The notes under the pieces are model-generated. The model was not told the origin of the DNA. It searched no databases and saw only the letters and a list, made by a program, of their open reading frames with translations. This document shows positions 1 through 10,500 of a stretch of DNA of 64,000 nt, piece by piece (the first letter of the stretch is position 1; each line of letters starts with the position of its first letter). Made by a program: the position numbers and the translations under genes. This DNA is from Photobacterium toruni (GTDB lineage: Bacteria > Pseudomonadota > Gammaproteobacteria > Enterobacterales > Vibrionaceae). The stretch lies in contig NZ_AP024856.1 of NCBI RefSeq assembly GCF_024529955.1, forward strand, positions 153,176-217,175, written 5' to 3'.

Positions 1-1
1 T

Positions 2-64
2 GGAGTTGGCATTCAATATATAAATGGTAACTATGAGGTATCAACTCAAGATATACTAACATAA
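2..64 (+). CDS. C-terminal end of an unidentified gene (partial)
   Basis: The first 63 bases read as an open frame of 20 codons ending in TAA, with the 5' part outside the window. The peptide ends in NYEVSTQDILT. No family can be assigned from so little. Its place just before a toxin-immunity island suggests the end of another effector or immunity gene, but this is only inference. Confidence 0.3.
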   Translation, partial: GVGIQYINGNYEVSTQDILT

Positions 65-411
65 AGTGATGAATTACAGGGAGGTGAAGGGGGCTGTCGC
101 ACAATTTATAACAATTAACGATGCACCATTTTTTAGGCGTAATTAGACTGCGCGCGCGTAAAATCTCTAGTAAGCCGTTTCACCGTCAATATCAAGACCC
201 AGAGATCTTATTGCGAATTACATGAACGGTGATGCTGAAAATAATTCGAGCGTTATCTTTACTTTTCCTAATATCCAGTAGTCTAAATAGAACAAATAAC
301 CTAAGTAGTTTTTATCTACAATTGAGTTAACTCTTTAGTTAGCTCAATTGTGATCACCAAGCGATTCTGTAACAACTAACTTCACTCCATTTCAATGCAT
401 TTACCCACTCA
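65..411. other. Non-coding spacer
   Basis: No supported gene was found here. The stretch is AT-rich and contains the imperfect inverted pair TTGAGTTAACTC / GTTAGCTCAATT near 322-351, which could act as a weak terminator for the upstream partial gene but lacks a convincing T tract. Confidence 0.3.
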
Positions 412-624
412 TTTCACATAATATCTATAATGACTACCAAATTTATAAGTTAATGAATAATAGTATTTTTTTGTAATTAATCTGCAAATTAAATCCAAAG
501 TGATAATCTATAATCTAGTAACATCATTAACAAAATAACAACGTCATATTGAGGCTTATTTAAGGTGACTTTCTTAGAGAAAATGAGCTGTTTCAAGGGG
601 AATTATCACGAACGCTGATCGCGA
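412..624. repeat. Long direct repeat, copy 1 (flanks T6SS island)
   Basis: About 213 bp, nearly identical to 11531-11742 in the same orientation. By eye there are about 12 differences including one indel. The shared block runs from ACATAA..ATGACTACC to ATTATCACGAAC..CTGATC. It has no clear ORF. The copies bracket the HNH toxin pair and the hcp-vgrG-effector cluster, so recombination between them could delete or duplicate about 11 kb. Confidence 0.85.
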
Positions 625-640
625 AGTGCGGGATAGATCC

Positions 641-657
641 ATACTGTTAAATACAGC
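641..657. repeat. 17-bp repeated motif, copy 1
   Basis: The sequence ATACTGTTAAATACAGC is present identically at 2711-2727. It contains CTGT and ACAG half-sites separated by only 5 bases, so it does not fit a LexA box (8-base spacing). It lies about 70 bp before the HNH toxin gene, and the other copy lies before a small ORF. A shared operator or the edge of a recombination cassette is possible. Confidence 0.4.
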
Positions 658-730
658 CATTTTGAGCAAATTATTGCCCTGACTTGTTCTGATATATGAT
701 CCTTAAAATTTTTATTGCAGTGAACTTATT

Positions 731-1846
731 ATGAGTAAAGATTGTGGGTGTCCTGCCTGTAATCCTGTTAATCAACGTAATTTTGAATATGTTGCTCCTC
801 GGAAGTTAACGCTTAAAGAGCGTATTCATAAACAACGAATGGAAAATTTAGCTGCAAGTGATCGTGCTTTTGAGTATGTCAAAGCTAATGAGACTCGATA
901 TGCGGAACATAGGGCATCAATTATGTCCGAAAGAAAGATGGCTAAAGCTGGTTTACTTGATGCTCTTGAGAATGGAGTTTTAGATACAGCTCATTATGTC
1001 GGTGGGATAACTAAAAGCATTGGGGATAAAATCACCTCTGATACAGAAGCTTTTGTGGCGTCCGTTATTGATAATCCAAGCATTATACAAAACACAGTGG
1101 ATAATATAGCCTCAACTCTTATTGATGGAATAACATATTTTCCTGATGTTGTTATTGATGAGGTAGCCCCAACTCTAAGTTATGGGGCTAAAAGTAGAAC
1201 CAATCAGCGGATAGATAATGCTTTAACGGGAGTTTCTGATGAGGTTGATGAATTAGGAAATGATTTTGTTAAGCATAATAAAGCCATTAAAAATGGTGAT
1301 TTTGAGACAGCTGGTAAAATCATAGGAAAGTATGCATCATCTATGATGTTGCCAACTAAGAAAATTAAAGCAATATCTGAACTATCAAACGAAAGTCGTT
1401 TATTTAAAGGTGTTTATAAAGGTAATTCAATCATCTTAAAAGACGTTGATATTGTAGATCTGCATTATAAAAAGCGAGAACGTTCTGAATATAATGAATT
1501 ACGAAAAGGATTTAACAATAATATAAGAAAGGACTTTTTAAAAGATTTGTCTCTTGATGACAAAGTGATTTCTCAGTTAAAACAACATGGTGTTGGTGAT
1601 TCTGATATTTTGAAGTTATCAGATGGGAAGGTTCCTCGTGGTTACCAAGTGCACCATAAAGTTCCTTTAGATGATGGTGGGACGAATGATAAAAATAATC
1701 TTGTCTTGATTAGAAGCTCACCTGAACATTCTGTTTTCACTACATATCAAAAACAACAAACATCAACTTTGAAAGTTGGAGGGGATGGCGAGATAATAGA
1801 ATGGCCGATTCCAAACGGAAATGTATACCCAAAGGAAGTTAACTGA
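731..1846 (+). CDS. HNH-nuclease toxin, probable T6SS-associated effector
   Basis: A 371-residue protein. Its C-terminal ~70 residues carry an HNH/WHH-type nuclease signature: GYQVHHKVPLDDGGTN with H308 and H309, then N323 and H333 in NNLVLI...PEH. Residues 60-250 are polar and helical with no recognised domain, and the N-terminus has a Cys cluster (CGCPAC). There is no signal peptide and no complete PAAR domain. The stop is one base from the next start, and the next gene encodes a SUKH-like protein, the classic immunity partner of nuclease toxins. DNA cleavage in a rival cell is inferred from the motif and context. A contact-dependent or phage-type nuclease remains possible. Confidence 0.7.
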   Translation: MSKDCGCPACNPVNQRNFEYVAPRKLTLKERIHKQRMENLAASDRAFEYVKANETRYAEHRASIMSERKMAKAGLLDALENGVLDTAHYVGGITKSIGDKITSDTEAFVASVIDNPSIIQNTVDNIASTLIDGITYFPDVVIDEVAPTLSYGAKSRTNQRIDNALTGVSDEVDELGNDFVKHNKAIKNGDFETAGKIIGKYASSMMLPTKKIKAISELSNESRLFKGVYKGNSIILKDVDIVDLHYKKRERSEYNELRKGFNNNIRKDFLKDLSLDDKVISQLKQHGVGDSDILKLSDGKVPRGYQVHHKVPLDDGGTNDKNNLVLIRSSPEHSVFTTYQKQQTSTLKVGGDGEIIEWPIPNGNVYPKEVN

Positions 1847-1847
1847 T

Positions 1848-2306
1848 ATGAACAATATAGAAAAATTACTTTATATTGAAAATAATAAAGAAATTAAATC
1901 ATATGGGGAGGGGTTTTTATTGCCTCCTGCGAGTAAAGAAGATATTGAAAACCTTAAATTAAGAATGAAAAATACATTTGATATGGAATTATCAAACGAT
2001 TATTTAAGATTGTTATCGTTGTCAGATGGTTTTTCGGTAAATGGTTTTAATCTTTATGGTTCGAAAATATTTTCAAATGGATATTTTATTAATGGTCTTT
2101 GGGATGCTAATCAAGAATTCAGAGAAGAACCTTCATTAAATAAGTATATAGCGTATGGCGATGAATCCTCTATGAGGTTGGTTTTTAACATTGAAAATAG
2201 TTGTTATGAGGCTGTTGAGTCTATCTCTTGGGACCATATTGCTAGTTTTGATTCATTCCTTGAATTATTGCAATATGTTTTTAATGATGCTTGTATTTTT
2301 AATTAA
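1848..2306 (+). CDS. SUKH/SMI1-KNR4-like immunity protein
   Basis: The start is taken at ATG 1848, not the upstream in-frame ATG at 1821, because AAGGAAG at 1832-1838 sits at ribosome-binding distance and 1848 follows the toxin stop directly. The 152-residue product is acidic. It shows the SUKH pattern: a helical N-terminus with LPPASKEDIENLK, then LSNDYLRLLSLSDGFSVNGFNLYG, and a C-terminal SFDSFLELLQYVF helix. Members of this superfamily neutralise cognate nuclease toxins, so this protein probably binds the HNH toxin encoded immediately upstream. Confidence 0.72.
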   Translation: MNNIEKLLYIENNKEIKSYGEGFLLPPASKEDIENLKLRMKNTFDMELSNDYLRLLSLSDGFSVNGFNLYGSKIFSNGYFINGLWDANQEFREEPSLNKYIAYGDESSMRLVFNIENSCYEAVESISWDHIASFDSFLELLQYVFNDACIFN

Positions 2307-2922
2307 TCAATTGAAAAAATCAATAAAGGTATGATCTCCTGTTTGTGCATGTTAGTAATATCATATTTTCAGTGCGCATAAATAGCTTTGATGTTAAATA
2401 CCGCCCAATTTGAGGCGGTATCTTTGTATGTAGCGTAGATTCATGCATTTTATGAGTACCACTTCCTTGTGGTTTTTTTATTTTTCCTAGTTCTACACGT
2501 CATGTAGACCTAGGGACGATAGTTCATATTTATCGTTAAATACAACTACTTGCTCAGTATTGTATCATTAATTAGGCGTTTATTTTACTTGATGCCTAAT
2601 AAGCTGTACTTGTTGAATATTATCTGTACAGTTTGAAAATTATAGAGGTCTGTCTGTTGTTTGCGCCCACATAAAGCTGTGATGTTAGTATGTAATGTCA
2701 CATAAGATTGATACTGTTAAATACAGCTGTTTTTATGGAAAAGTCATACTTGGTGTCTAGTGCTAGGTGTTTGTGGCCTTAAAATCGTTTACAGGGGCTA
2801 TTTGGTGAGGTTTTGGCTGTCTCATACAAAGACATATTTTGTAACTAAAGATATGAGCAAGATTTTTCAAATTAATGTTATATAAATTTAATTTATATCT
2901 TGCTGCTTCAAGAGGCTTTTGT
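2307..2922. other. Intergenic region with hairpins and repeated motif
   Basis: No supported CDS. It holds the hairpins at 2398-2425 and 2458-2480 and the 17-bp motif ATACTGTTAAATACAGC at 2711-2727 that also precedes the HNH toxin gene. Related GTTAAATAC strings occur near 2393 and 2535. This suggests a decayed copy of the region upstream of the toxin gene. Confidence 0.35.
2398..2425 (+). terminator. Hairpin after toxin-immunity pair
   Basis: ATACCGCC (2398-2405) pairs with GGCGGTAT (2414-2421) around an 8-base loop, followed by CTTTG. The T tract is weak, but position and stem support a terminator. A second small hairpin, ACCAC..GTGGT followed by TTTTTTT, lies at 2458-2480. Confidence 0.5.
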
Positions 2923-3105
2923 ATGGATCAAACCGAACGGATAGATAATTATTATATGAATGATATACGAACTCGGTTAGTAGAAAAGTTACATGAGACA
3001 AGAAGAACCATAATTTCAGGTGATAAGGATAAATTAGCTCAAGTTTTAGTTGAACTAGATCTTTATCAAAAAACGTTTGATGATTTATATGAGGGAAGGC
3101 TTTAG
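2923..3105 (+). CDS. Small hypothetical protein (60 aa)
   Basis: The start is chosen at ATG 2923, preceded by AGAGG at 2911-2915; an in-frame ATG at 2875 has no Shine-Dalgarno. The product (starting MDQTERIDNYYMNDI) is helical and charged with no recognised domain. It lies 38 bases before an IS6-family transposase remnant, so it may be a surviving piece of older cargo. Coding status is plausible but unproven. Confidence 0.4.
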   Translation: MDQTERIDNYYMNDIRTRLVEKLHETRRTIISGDKDKLAQVLVELDLYQKTFDDLYEGRL

Positions 3106-3143
3106 TTTCTTCATAATATCTAAAGAGGTCGCTTAGGCGGCCT

Positions 3144-3530
3144 TTGTCGTATCTGGACGTTACCGCGTATTATAGCAGCGATAATCAGCCAAAAATGTTA
3201 AATACATACAAGTATTCATCCTATACTAATGCGATTGCCCGTTTGAAGAAGGAGGGGCAATTACGAGAAGATGTTGAGCAACGACAAGTAAAATACCTTA
3301 ATAATGGTATCGAGTCTGATCACGCGCCTATTAAGAAACTCATTGTCGCCACCGGTGGACTTAAAATACGAAAACGTGCATGGTCAACGATTCAAGGATT
3401 TGAATCATTACGGATGTTGAACAAAGGCCAATTTGATTTTTGGTTACGCAATGATGAACATCAAACTCTTGTGCGGGAGAGATCCGCCTTCATTAATCGT
3501 CTCTTCAATATTGACGTTGTTTCCCAGTAA
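3144..3530 (+). pseudogene. IS6-family transposase remnant (C-terminal part)
   Basis: The reading frame encodes the C-terminal third of an IS6/IS26-like DDE transposase. Recognisable pieces are EDVEQRQVKYLNNGIESDH, APIKKLI, and WSTIQGFESLRMLNKGQF, which match the conserved end of this family including the last acidic catalytic segment. The N-terminal helix-turn-helix and first two catalytic Asp regions are missing, and the first ~25 residues do not fit the family. No terminal inverted repeats were identified. It is a dead fragment marking past insertion. Confidence 0.75.
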
Positions 3531-3891
3531 TAATGAATCAGTTGTAGGACTCATTTACCTGCTCTGATTATTTGCAACAAACCCAACGCATGGGTGTTGA
3601 GCCGTACCAACGGACACATCAAGGGATGATGTCAGGAGTAAAGTGTTTCCATTTGAATTCGGAGTTGGCCATAGGAGAAGACTCGGAAGAAGGTTATACC
3701 TATTCATATTCAATTAACGTAAATTTATAATTATCTATCAGTCGGAATATTTAGATTATTTAACATTCAACAAATATATTTTTACAGGCAAATTATCGCT
3801 CAGTGGGCAAGTTCTTGCTTAACTTAGGCAATAACCTGCTTGATTCTGATATAAATCTTTTAAATCACATTAATATCAATAACTTAATAAT
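3531..3891. other. Intergenic region upstream of hcp
   Basis: No gene was seen. The region separates the IS6 remnant from hcp and carries the hcp promoter at its right end. AT content rises towards 3720-3900, as expected for a promoter-upstream region that might also hold enhancer-binding-protein sites, but no such sites can be defined by eye. Confidence 0.3.
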
Positions 3892-3908
3892 TGGCATAAA
3901 ACCTGCTT
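3892..3908 (+). promoter_or_regulatory. Sigma-54 (-24/-12) promoter of hcp
   Basis: TTGGCATAAAACCTGCTT has GG at 3893-3894 and GC at 3905-3906, exactly 12 bases apart, as in the RpoN consensus TGGCAC-N5-TTGC. Transcription would start near 3918, about 50 bases before the hcp ATG. In Vibrio, hcp operons depend on RpoN and the activator VasH, so this cassette can be driven by a chromosomal T6SS regulator. Confidence 0.65.
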
Positions 3909-3966
3909 AATTAGATGTGTTTTCGTAGTTATCTCTACGTTTTTCTAATTAAACTAGGACATTACA

Positions 3967-4485
3967 ATGCCAACTCCTTGTTATATTTCTATCCAAGGCC
4001 AAACTCAGGGCAATATCACTGCAGGCGCATTCACTGCCGATTCAGTGGGTAACATTTACGTTGAAGGTCATGAAGACCAAATGCTAGTGCAAGAATTTAA
4101 GCATGTCGTAACCGTGCCGACTGACCCACAGTCAGGTCAACCGTCTGGCCAACGTGTCCATAAGCCTTTTAAATTTACTGTGGCATTGAACAAAGCCGTT
4201 CCGCTAATGTACAACTCATTGGCATCAGGTGAAATGCTACCAACCGTTGAACTTAAGTGGTACCGCACTTCTGTTGAAGGTAAGCAAGAGCACTATTTCA
4301 CAACAACGTTAACAGACGCAACGATTGTTAATATCGATAATCAAATGCCACATTGCCAAGATTCAACCAAAGCTGATTTTACTCAACTGATTGAAATCTC
4401 TATGGCTTACCGCAAAATTAATTGGGATCACACGGTTTCAGGTACTTCAGGTGCTGATGACTGGCGTGCGCCGCTAGAAGCGTAA
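3967..4485 (+). CDS. hcp: Hcp, T6SS inner-tube protein
   Basis: A 172-residue protein of the usual Hcp length. The N-terminus MPTPCYISIQGQTQGNI, the VQEFKHVVTVPTD strand and the C-terminal ISMAYRKINWDH block are typical of the Vibrio/Shewanella Hcp group. Hcp hexamers stack into the tube that is ejected with VgrG at its tip. It is followed by a hairpin, consistent with much higher expression than the genes downstream. No sheath, baseplate or ClpV genes occur in the window, so this is an auxiliary hcp cluster relying on a main T6SS elsewhere. Confidence 0.95.
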   Translation: MPTPCYISIQGQTQGNITAGAFTADSVGNIYVEGHEDQMLVQEFKHVVTVPTDPQSGQPSGQRVHKPFKFTVALNKAVPLMYNSLASGEMLPTVELKWYRTSVEGKQEHYFTTTLTDATIVNIDNQMPHCQDSTKADFTQLIEISMAYRKINWDHTVSGTSGADDWRAPLEA

Positions 4486-4502
4486 TTCTAAGTATAACTA
4501 TT

Positions 4503-4534
4503 GCCCGTACTGTTTCGACCGTGCGGGCTTTTAT
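4503..4534 (+). terminator. Hairpin between hcp and vgrG (attenuator)
   Basis: GCCCGTAC (4503-4510) pairs with GTGCGGGC (4521-4528) with one wobble, followed by TTTTAT. It lies between hcp and vgrG, so it probably terminates part of the transcripts and lowers vgrG/effector expression relative to hcp. Confidence 0.65.
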
Positions 4535-4597
4535 CGTTTATGTCTTTGCTAAGGCATTAATTGATCGCCTTAGCAGAGATTTAATTGAGGTAATATC

Positions 4598-6667
4598 ATG
4601 GCACAACAGACAGGATTACAATTTACCTTTACCGTTGAAGGGCTTGATGCATCAACGTTTGCTGTGACTGAGTTTAAAGGCAACGATACCTTGTCTTTAC
4701 CTTTTTCGTTTACAGTCAATTTGGCCAGCCGCAACCCAAGTTTGTCCCCTACCGAAACCATTGATCGCAATGCTACACTAACGGTTTGGCAACAGGGCAC
4801 ATTACAGCAGCAATGGCATGGTATCGTGCGCCAATTCACTCAGGGCGATACGGGCCATAGCCACACAATTTATCACATTGAACTTGTGCCACCTTTGGCG
4901 CGGTTAGCCTTGCGTCAAAACAGTCGTATTTTTCAAACACAAACGGTGCCTGAAATTATCTCTATCTTGCTGCAAGAAATGGGCATTAATGACTATAGTT
5001 TTGCGATCAGTCGCCAATTGGTACAGCGTGAATATTGCGTACAATACCGTGAAAGTGATTTAGCCTTTATCGATAGAATCGCCGCTGAAGAAGGAATACT
5101 TTATTACTTCAATCATAGTAGCAATAAAAACACCCTCATCTTTACTGACGATACCCAACAGGCGGCAAGTTTAGCTGAGCCTCTTGCTTACAACAGTCGT
5201 AGTGGTGGTAGCAGTAGCGTACCGTTTATTCGAACCTTTGCACGTAATACCCAAATTTGCTCATCATCCGCTCAACTAAAAGACTACAGTTTTAAAAAAA
5301 CCGCTTATAGTTTTTTGCAAACCTCTGCAGCTAAAGAAGCAGATTATCAACAAGCCACGTATGAGCATTTTGATTATCCTGGTCGTTATAAAGACGATGT
5401 AAGTGGTAAGCCCTTTGTGCAGTTTCGAATTGAATCATTACGACGCGATGCCCAGACGGCTAATGCAAAAAGTAATGTGCCCACTATTCTACCAGGGGTG
5501 AAATTTACCCTGCAAGGGCATGATGATGATACCTGTAATCGTGATTGGTTGATCATTGCCGTCACGCACATGGGTACTCAACCCCAAGCATTGGAAGAAG
5601 CAGGCGGTGAAGGAGCAACGACTTATAATAATGAGTTTATTGTCATCCCGGCGCATCGTCCTTGGCGCCCGCCATTTAACGTAAAGCCGCGGGTGGATGG
5701 CCCACAAATCGCCAAAGTTGTCGGCCCTGAAGGGGAAGAGATTTATTGTGATGCATTTGGTCGCGTCAAAATTCAATTCCCTTGGGATCGTTACAGTAAC
5801 AGTGATGACAAAGCAAGCTGTTGGGTACGAGTCTCTCAAGGTTGGGCGGGCAGTCAATATGGTATGGTTGCCCTTCCCCGCGTTGATCATGAAGTCATTG
5901 TTAGTTTTTTAGAAGGCGATCCCGATCAGCCTATTATTACCGGCCGCACCTATAACGCGACAAACCAACCCCCTTATGAGTTACCCGCCCATAAAACCCG
6001 TACGGTATTAAGAACAGAAACTCACCAAGGCGATGGCTATAATGAACTGCGTTTTGAAGACCAAGCTGGTAAAGAGGAAATCTATGTTCATGCCCAAAAG
6101 GATGTCAACGTATTAGTTGAAAATGACCGTACCGACAACATTAAACACAATTTACACCTTGATGTAGAAAATGAACGTTTTAGTCATATTAAAGTGAATG
6201 ATCATTTAACGGTTGAGGGTGAAAGTCGCCAACACACCAAAGGCAACTATACGCTGGCGGTTGATGGCAGCTTACACATGAAACAAGGTAAAGCCTTACT
6301 GCTCGATGCGGGTAATGAAGTGCATCTCAAAGCAGGCAGCAAAATTGTCATTGAAGCCGGTGCGGAATTAACCCTTAAAGCAGGCGGTAGCTTTGTCAAA
6401 ATTGATGCATCAGGTGTATCAATATCGGGGGTTGCGATTAATCTCAATTCAGGCGGCAGTGCTGGAAGTGGTTCTGGCTATGCGGGTGTTTTACCATTAT
6501 TACCGGGGGCGGTTGAAGCGGCCGTGACGTTAAATACTGTGTCTCCAATCGTTTGGTCGCACCAACTTGAAGCCATGAAAGGGAATACAATCGTTTGGTC
6601 ACAACAACTTGAAGCCATGAAAGGGAATACACCAGTTTGCGAAGTTTGTATGGAGAATGAGCAATGA
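4598..6667 (+). CDS. vgrG: VgrG, T6SS spike protein
   Basis: A 689-residue protein with the VgrG/Rhs core: gp27-like N-terminal part with [22 protein letters not shown], gp5-like OB region with [25 protein letters not shown] and [36 protein letters not shown], then a beta-helix tail with [11 protein letters not shown] and repeated LKAGSKI-type strands. There is no enzymatic C-terminal extension. Instead the tail carries two copies of a 14-residue unit (residues 651-678) and ends CEVCMENEQ. It overlaps the DUF4123 adaptor by 4 bases (ATGA), so the tail probably docks that adaptor and its effector. Confidence 0.93.
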   Translation: MAQQTGLQFTFTVEGLDASTFAVTEFKGNDTLSLPFSFTVNLASRNPSLSPTETIDRNATLTVWQQGTLQQQWHGIVRQFTQGDTGHSHTIYHIELVPPLARLALRQNSRIFQTQTVPEIISILLQEMGINDYSFAISRQLVQREYCVQYRESDLAFIDRIAAEEGILYYFNHSSNKNTLIFTDDTQQAASLAEPLAYNSRSGGSSSVPFIRTFARNTQICSSSAQLKDYSFKKTAYSFLQTSAAKEADYQQATYEHFDYPGRYKDDVSGKPFVQFRIESLRRDAQTANAKSNVPTILPGVKFTLQGHDDDTCNRDWLIIAVTHMGTQPQALEEAGGEGATTYNNEFIVIPAHRPWRPPFNVKPRVDGPQIAKVVGPEGEEIYCDAFGRVKIQFPWDRYSNSDDKASCWVRVSQGWAGSQYGMVALPRVDHEVIVSFLEGDPDQPIITGRTYNATNQPPYELPAHKTRTVLRTETHQGDGYNELRFEDQAGKEEIYVHAQKDVNVLVENDRTDNIKHNLHLDVENERFSHIKVNDHLTVEGESRQHTKGNYTLAVDGSLHMKQGKALLLDAGNEVHLKAGSKIVIEAGAELTLKAGGSFVKIDASGVSISGVAINLNSGGSAGSGSGYAGVLPLLPGAVEAAVTLNTVSPIVWSHQLEAMKGNTIVWSQQLEAMKGNTPVCEVCMENEQ
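6548..6631 (+). repeat. 42-bp tandem duplication in the vgrG tail
   Basis: Two adjacent 42-base units (6548-6589 and 6590-6631) encode [14 protein letters not shown] and [14 protein letters not shown]. They differ at very few bases, so the duplication is recent. It lengthens the segment just before the C-terminus, where adaptor binding is expected. Confidence 0.9.
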
Positions 6668-7515
6668 GTTTTACTACTGAGCTCCCTTTGCCGATCCCCG
6701 ATTTTAACGTCCTCAATAAAGAGGCCTGCTTTCTTATCCTTGATGGCAGCCAAATTGAAAAACTTGAGTTGTTATTACTGCAACAAGATTTGCAACCTCA
6801 AGCTATTTGCCCGATACGCTTTTTACCTCTAAGAGAAGTCTCATCATTCATTGTTAAGCTAACTTCAGCCGCTATGTCTTGGTTTACTCAATATAACCAC
6901 GCAAATGTTGGATATATCATTAGTAGTGAAGCCAGTATCGAACAGCTTGCCATCATACTGTCGGATTTCTTTGAAGTTCTTTCGGCATATGGCTCTAAGG
7001 TGTTTTTTAAAGTTGGGCAACCAGAAGCAATGAATGTGATCTTAAACGATCAAGAATGTCATCTCTGGGAATCGTTATCTAAAGTTTGGCTACCTACACG
7101 GAAAGGCTGGGTTTCGCTTAATCACGACGAAACTATAAGCACAAAATCACAGCCAGAAACCTATCACTTATCTGACCAACAGTGGAAACAATTAGGTGAT
7201 ATCACACGCCGAAATACAGTCGAAAAAGTACATCAACATTTGACTACTTACTTCCCAATGGCGCTAAAACAGCATAATGCTCCCCTGCTATGGACAGAAG
7301 AATGGGTGAAAAATGCCCATGATATGCACTTTGAAACAGATACCGATGTCCTCCATTTTTTTAATATTCTCGCATTACTCGGAGAGAATGTGTTAAAGAC
7401 TGATCGCTATCCTCATATCAAGCAATTATTAGAAACACCATCAGCGCAAACACCGTCAATGCGAGTTACAAAGGCTGATGAACTCGCCCATAAGGAGATC
7501 TCTCATGTCAAGTGA
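6664..7515 (+). CDS. DUF4123 effector-loading adaptor (Tap/Tec-like)
   Basis: A 283-residue protein between vgrG and a large effector, the standard position of DUF4123 chaperones that load effectors onto the VgrG tip. Family features include the early [18 protein letters not shown] strand-helix, a central [36 protein letters not shown] segment and a helical C-terminal lobe ([20 protein letters not shown]). The start overlaps the vgrG stop (ATGA) and its 3' end overlaps the effector start by 11 bases, so translation is coupled. It probably binds the VasX-like protein encoded next. Confidence 0.85.
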   Translation: MSFTTELPLPIPDFNVLNKEACFLILDGSQIEKLELLLLQQDLQPQAICPIRFLPLREVSSFIVKLTSAAMSWFTQYNHANVGYIISSEASIEQLAIILSDFFEVLSAYGSKVFFKVGQPEAMNVILNDQECHLWESLSKVWLPTRKGWVSLNHDETISTKSQPETYHLSDQQWKQLGDITRRNTVEKVHQHLTTYFPMALKQHNAPLLWTEEWVKNAHDMHFETDTDVLHFFNILALLGENVLKTDRYPHIKQLLETPSAQTPSMRVTKADELAHKEISHVK

Positions 7516-10500
7516 TGCTTACAATGCTGCAAAAATTGGTGGGTCAGCTAGCCCTAGTTCACCTGCGGGAGCCTGTCCGCTACAAGCTAAACAAATCGGT
7601 ATTATTCCGGTTCGGTATGCTATTGATGGTGTGATGGGAGAAGCCCCCTCTTATCCATTACCTGACGGGACTCATTGGAAGCCGCCCTTTAAACTTCATC
7701 AACATTATACGCTTCGTCAGCTTCGTGACGGTTGGCTGTATGTATTTAGTGAAAAGCTGAAAGTACTTCATACCTATAAAATTGAAGGTGAAATTTTTAC
7801 GGCTCAACATGAAGGCGGTACTTGTGCATCATGTTTAACCTATGATTCCGATGATACAATTTGGCTTAGCTACGCGCATCAAGCTTGGACGTCACGTATT
7901 GTTACACTATTCAGTAATGAGGAAAAATGCCGCAAAAAATGGATGCGGCTGTTAAATATCTCGGCATTTAAACGGAGTATGAATGGACCTCATGCTGGAA
8001 TGGCGAAAAATCTTGAGTCTTCAGTGGCTGATATTGGCTCTGTTAGTCAAGATATCATTAATGGTTTTTCAATCACCTCGACACCATTAGAGGCTGACAC
8101 GTCTACGTCAGAGGGTGAGTTTAGTCGAACTAAAAAAGCGATTGCAGCCCCGACTTATCAAGCGGCCCTTCCAAACGCTAATGTCGATAATGGTTTATTC
8201 ATTGCGCTAGAAGATCCATTGGCTGATATTACCGACATTGCGTTGAAATTAGGTACATTTCAAGCACAAAAAGAATACATCTTTGGTAGTGATACAGATA
8301 AACACAAACTGCTGATGTCAGAGTTTACCCGTTCTATTGCACGTGTACCTTATGACCCAAAAACTGCGCCAATGGCATTGAAAAATAAACTAAAAGACAG
8401 TCCATTGGAGACATTAAAGTTTGAGGCTGCTTTAAATGAGTACTTACGCTATCAATTCCCACTGAGTCAAATGCAATATGGGAGTGAAGCTTATGCTGCT
8501 TATGCCTTATCTTCTGATACGGTACGTAGCGCTACACGAAATACACTCCAAAATACTTATAGTTACACTCCAACAGATAAAGATATTGAACACTTCAAAA
8601 GTAGAGAAAAAAATATTGGTGAAATCAACTGGGAGCTAATGTCTACGTTCCTCACCAATAAGTATAACGACCTAGATAAACTAGAAGGTGAAGCAGCACC
8701 GTTAATTGAAGATCTCGACAATGCGTTAATATCATTGGGAGAAGATGCATTACGCGTCGGTATTGATATTGAAAGTGAACAGGGACAAAGCTTCCTCAAT
8801 CAATTGTTCTCACAATTATTTTCTTTAATGACCGCTGTATCAAAGGATTGGAAAGCCGCCCAAAAACAGTCACTACTGGCACTGGCGCCTTATTATTACA
8901 GCCCTGAATTTCAATCTGTGATCCATACGCAAATATCGAATGATGCGGTATCATTTTCAAGTTCAAGTGATATTACCAATATGGTCTCTCGTATTGGTGA
9001 AAGCTACGGATTGCTTGTTGATGGACGTATTCCTGACACCGATGATGCGATAAAGGCAACACTCGTTGCTGCAAAAAGCGCATTTTCAAAGGCAAGCAGT
9101 TCAGCTTGGAAAGGACTGATGGATAGTCTGTTTCCATACCATTTTTCAGGTAAAAATGGGTTGGCTTCTGGACTACAGCTTATTGTCGCTCGAAGTTTAG
9201 TGAGCAAAGAGAATAAAATTCAAATTTCTTCAGATTATAGTACGCAATTGGCGAAGTTTAATAAGACGTTAACCCCCTTTCTTCAACAAGCAGAGCGTCA
9301 ATCTGGTCAGTTACATTCCCAGAATACAACCGCAATGCGTAATGCACTGGCGAAGACAAAACAACAAATCGCAAATCATATTGCACAAGAAATGCCACTA
9401 TTGATCACGTTTGAAAAAGAGGCCATGAATACTGCGGTGCGTGAAAAACTGACTGCGTCAATTGTAGGGCTTCGTTCTCGTATTGGCCAATCAATGGAAA
9501 GTATTAATGGTGCAGGCACTGTTATTGGTGGATTTGCAGCAATTTGCAACCTTTGGAATTTATCGGTTGTGTCTAAGCAAGTGGCCTCTAAACTTAATAA
9601 TGCGAGTTCGACCCAAGAGCAAGCGGATGTGTATATCGAATTGGCATCAACGATATCGTGGACCCTCTCTGCATTTGCGGGAGTGGGGCGTGATGCGCAA
9701 GTGATACCAAACGAATTTATTAAAAAGTCAGTTCAAGCTGCTTTGAGAACAGCCAGCAACATTGAACCACAAGTTATCATAAAACGCTTTGCGGCCGCGG
9801 CGAAAGTAACCGCTATCTTTGGTTTGTTTGCGGCCAGTACAGAAATGTACTTAACAGGTCGACAATGGAGTCAGTCAGATGATGCTTTTGAAAGAGTATT
9901 ACTGATAGGTAAAATTGGGGCTCTTTTTGCTCAAGGTGTCGTTTCTCTAGCTCAATTAGCTTATATAACTAGTAATGTTGCAATTGGTAGTATTGTTGCG
10001 GCTTGGATGGTCAGTACCTTATTCTATGCAGGTCTTGCTTACCTAATCTTCTCGGGTTTGTATAATTATTTTCATCGCGATGAAATGCAAAAGTGGTTAA
10101 AAGGTTCAACTTGGGGTAAGTCACCTAAAACACAAACACCAGAACAAGAGTTAATGGGGCTAGAAAATATCATCTGGAAGCCTAAGATCGAATTGACTAA
10201 GGACAGTGTCGATATATATTTGCCCTCTTATCTCTTCGATGATGAAAAGCAACATTTAGATTTACAAATCGTTGTACAGAAAAAGTCTAAAAATATAAAT
10301 TTGAGTTATGCGCCTCCTCACATCATCCAAGAAGAAATGAATAAACCGCGGAAAGTGATGATTGATGTCTCTCAAGCTAAACGTAAAAAAACGGCGAACG
10401 GTGTCTCTTATATTGCTGTTCCTGTGACCCATGATGAAGGTGATACTGTTGTTATTGCTATAAACTATGACAGAGCATGGACACATAATTGCCAAAGTTA

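Noticed and set aside
641..727. CTGTTAAATACAG upstream of the HNH toxin as a LexA/SOS box.
   Set aside because: The half-sites are 5 bases apart, not 8, so LexA binding is not expected.
4570..6753. Several minus-strand and alternate-frame ORFs under hcp/vgrG.
   Set aside because: Shadows of the vgrG coding region; no ribosome sites and no domain signals.
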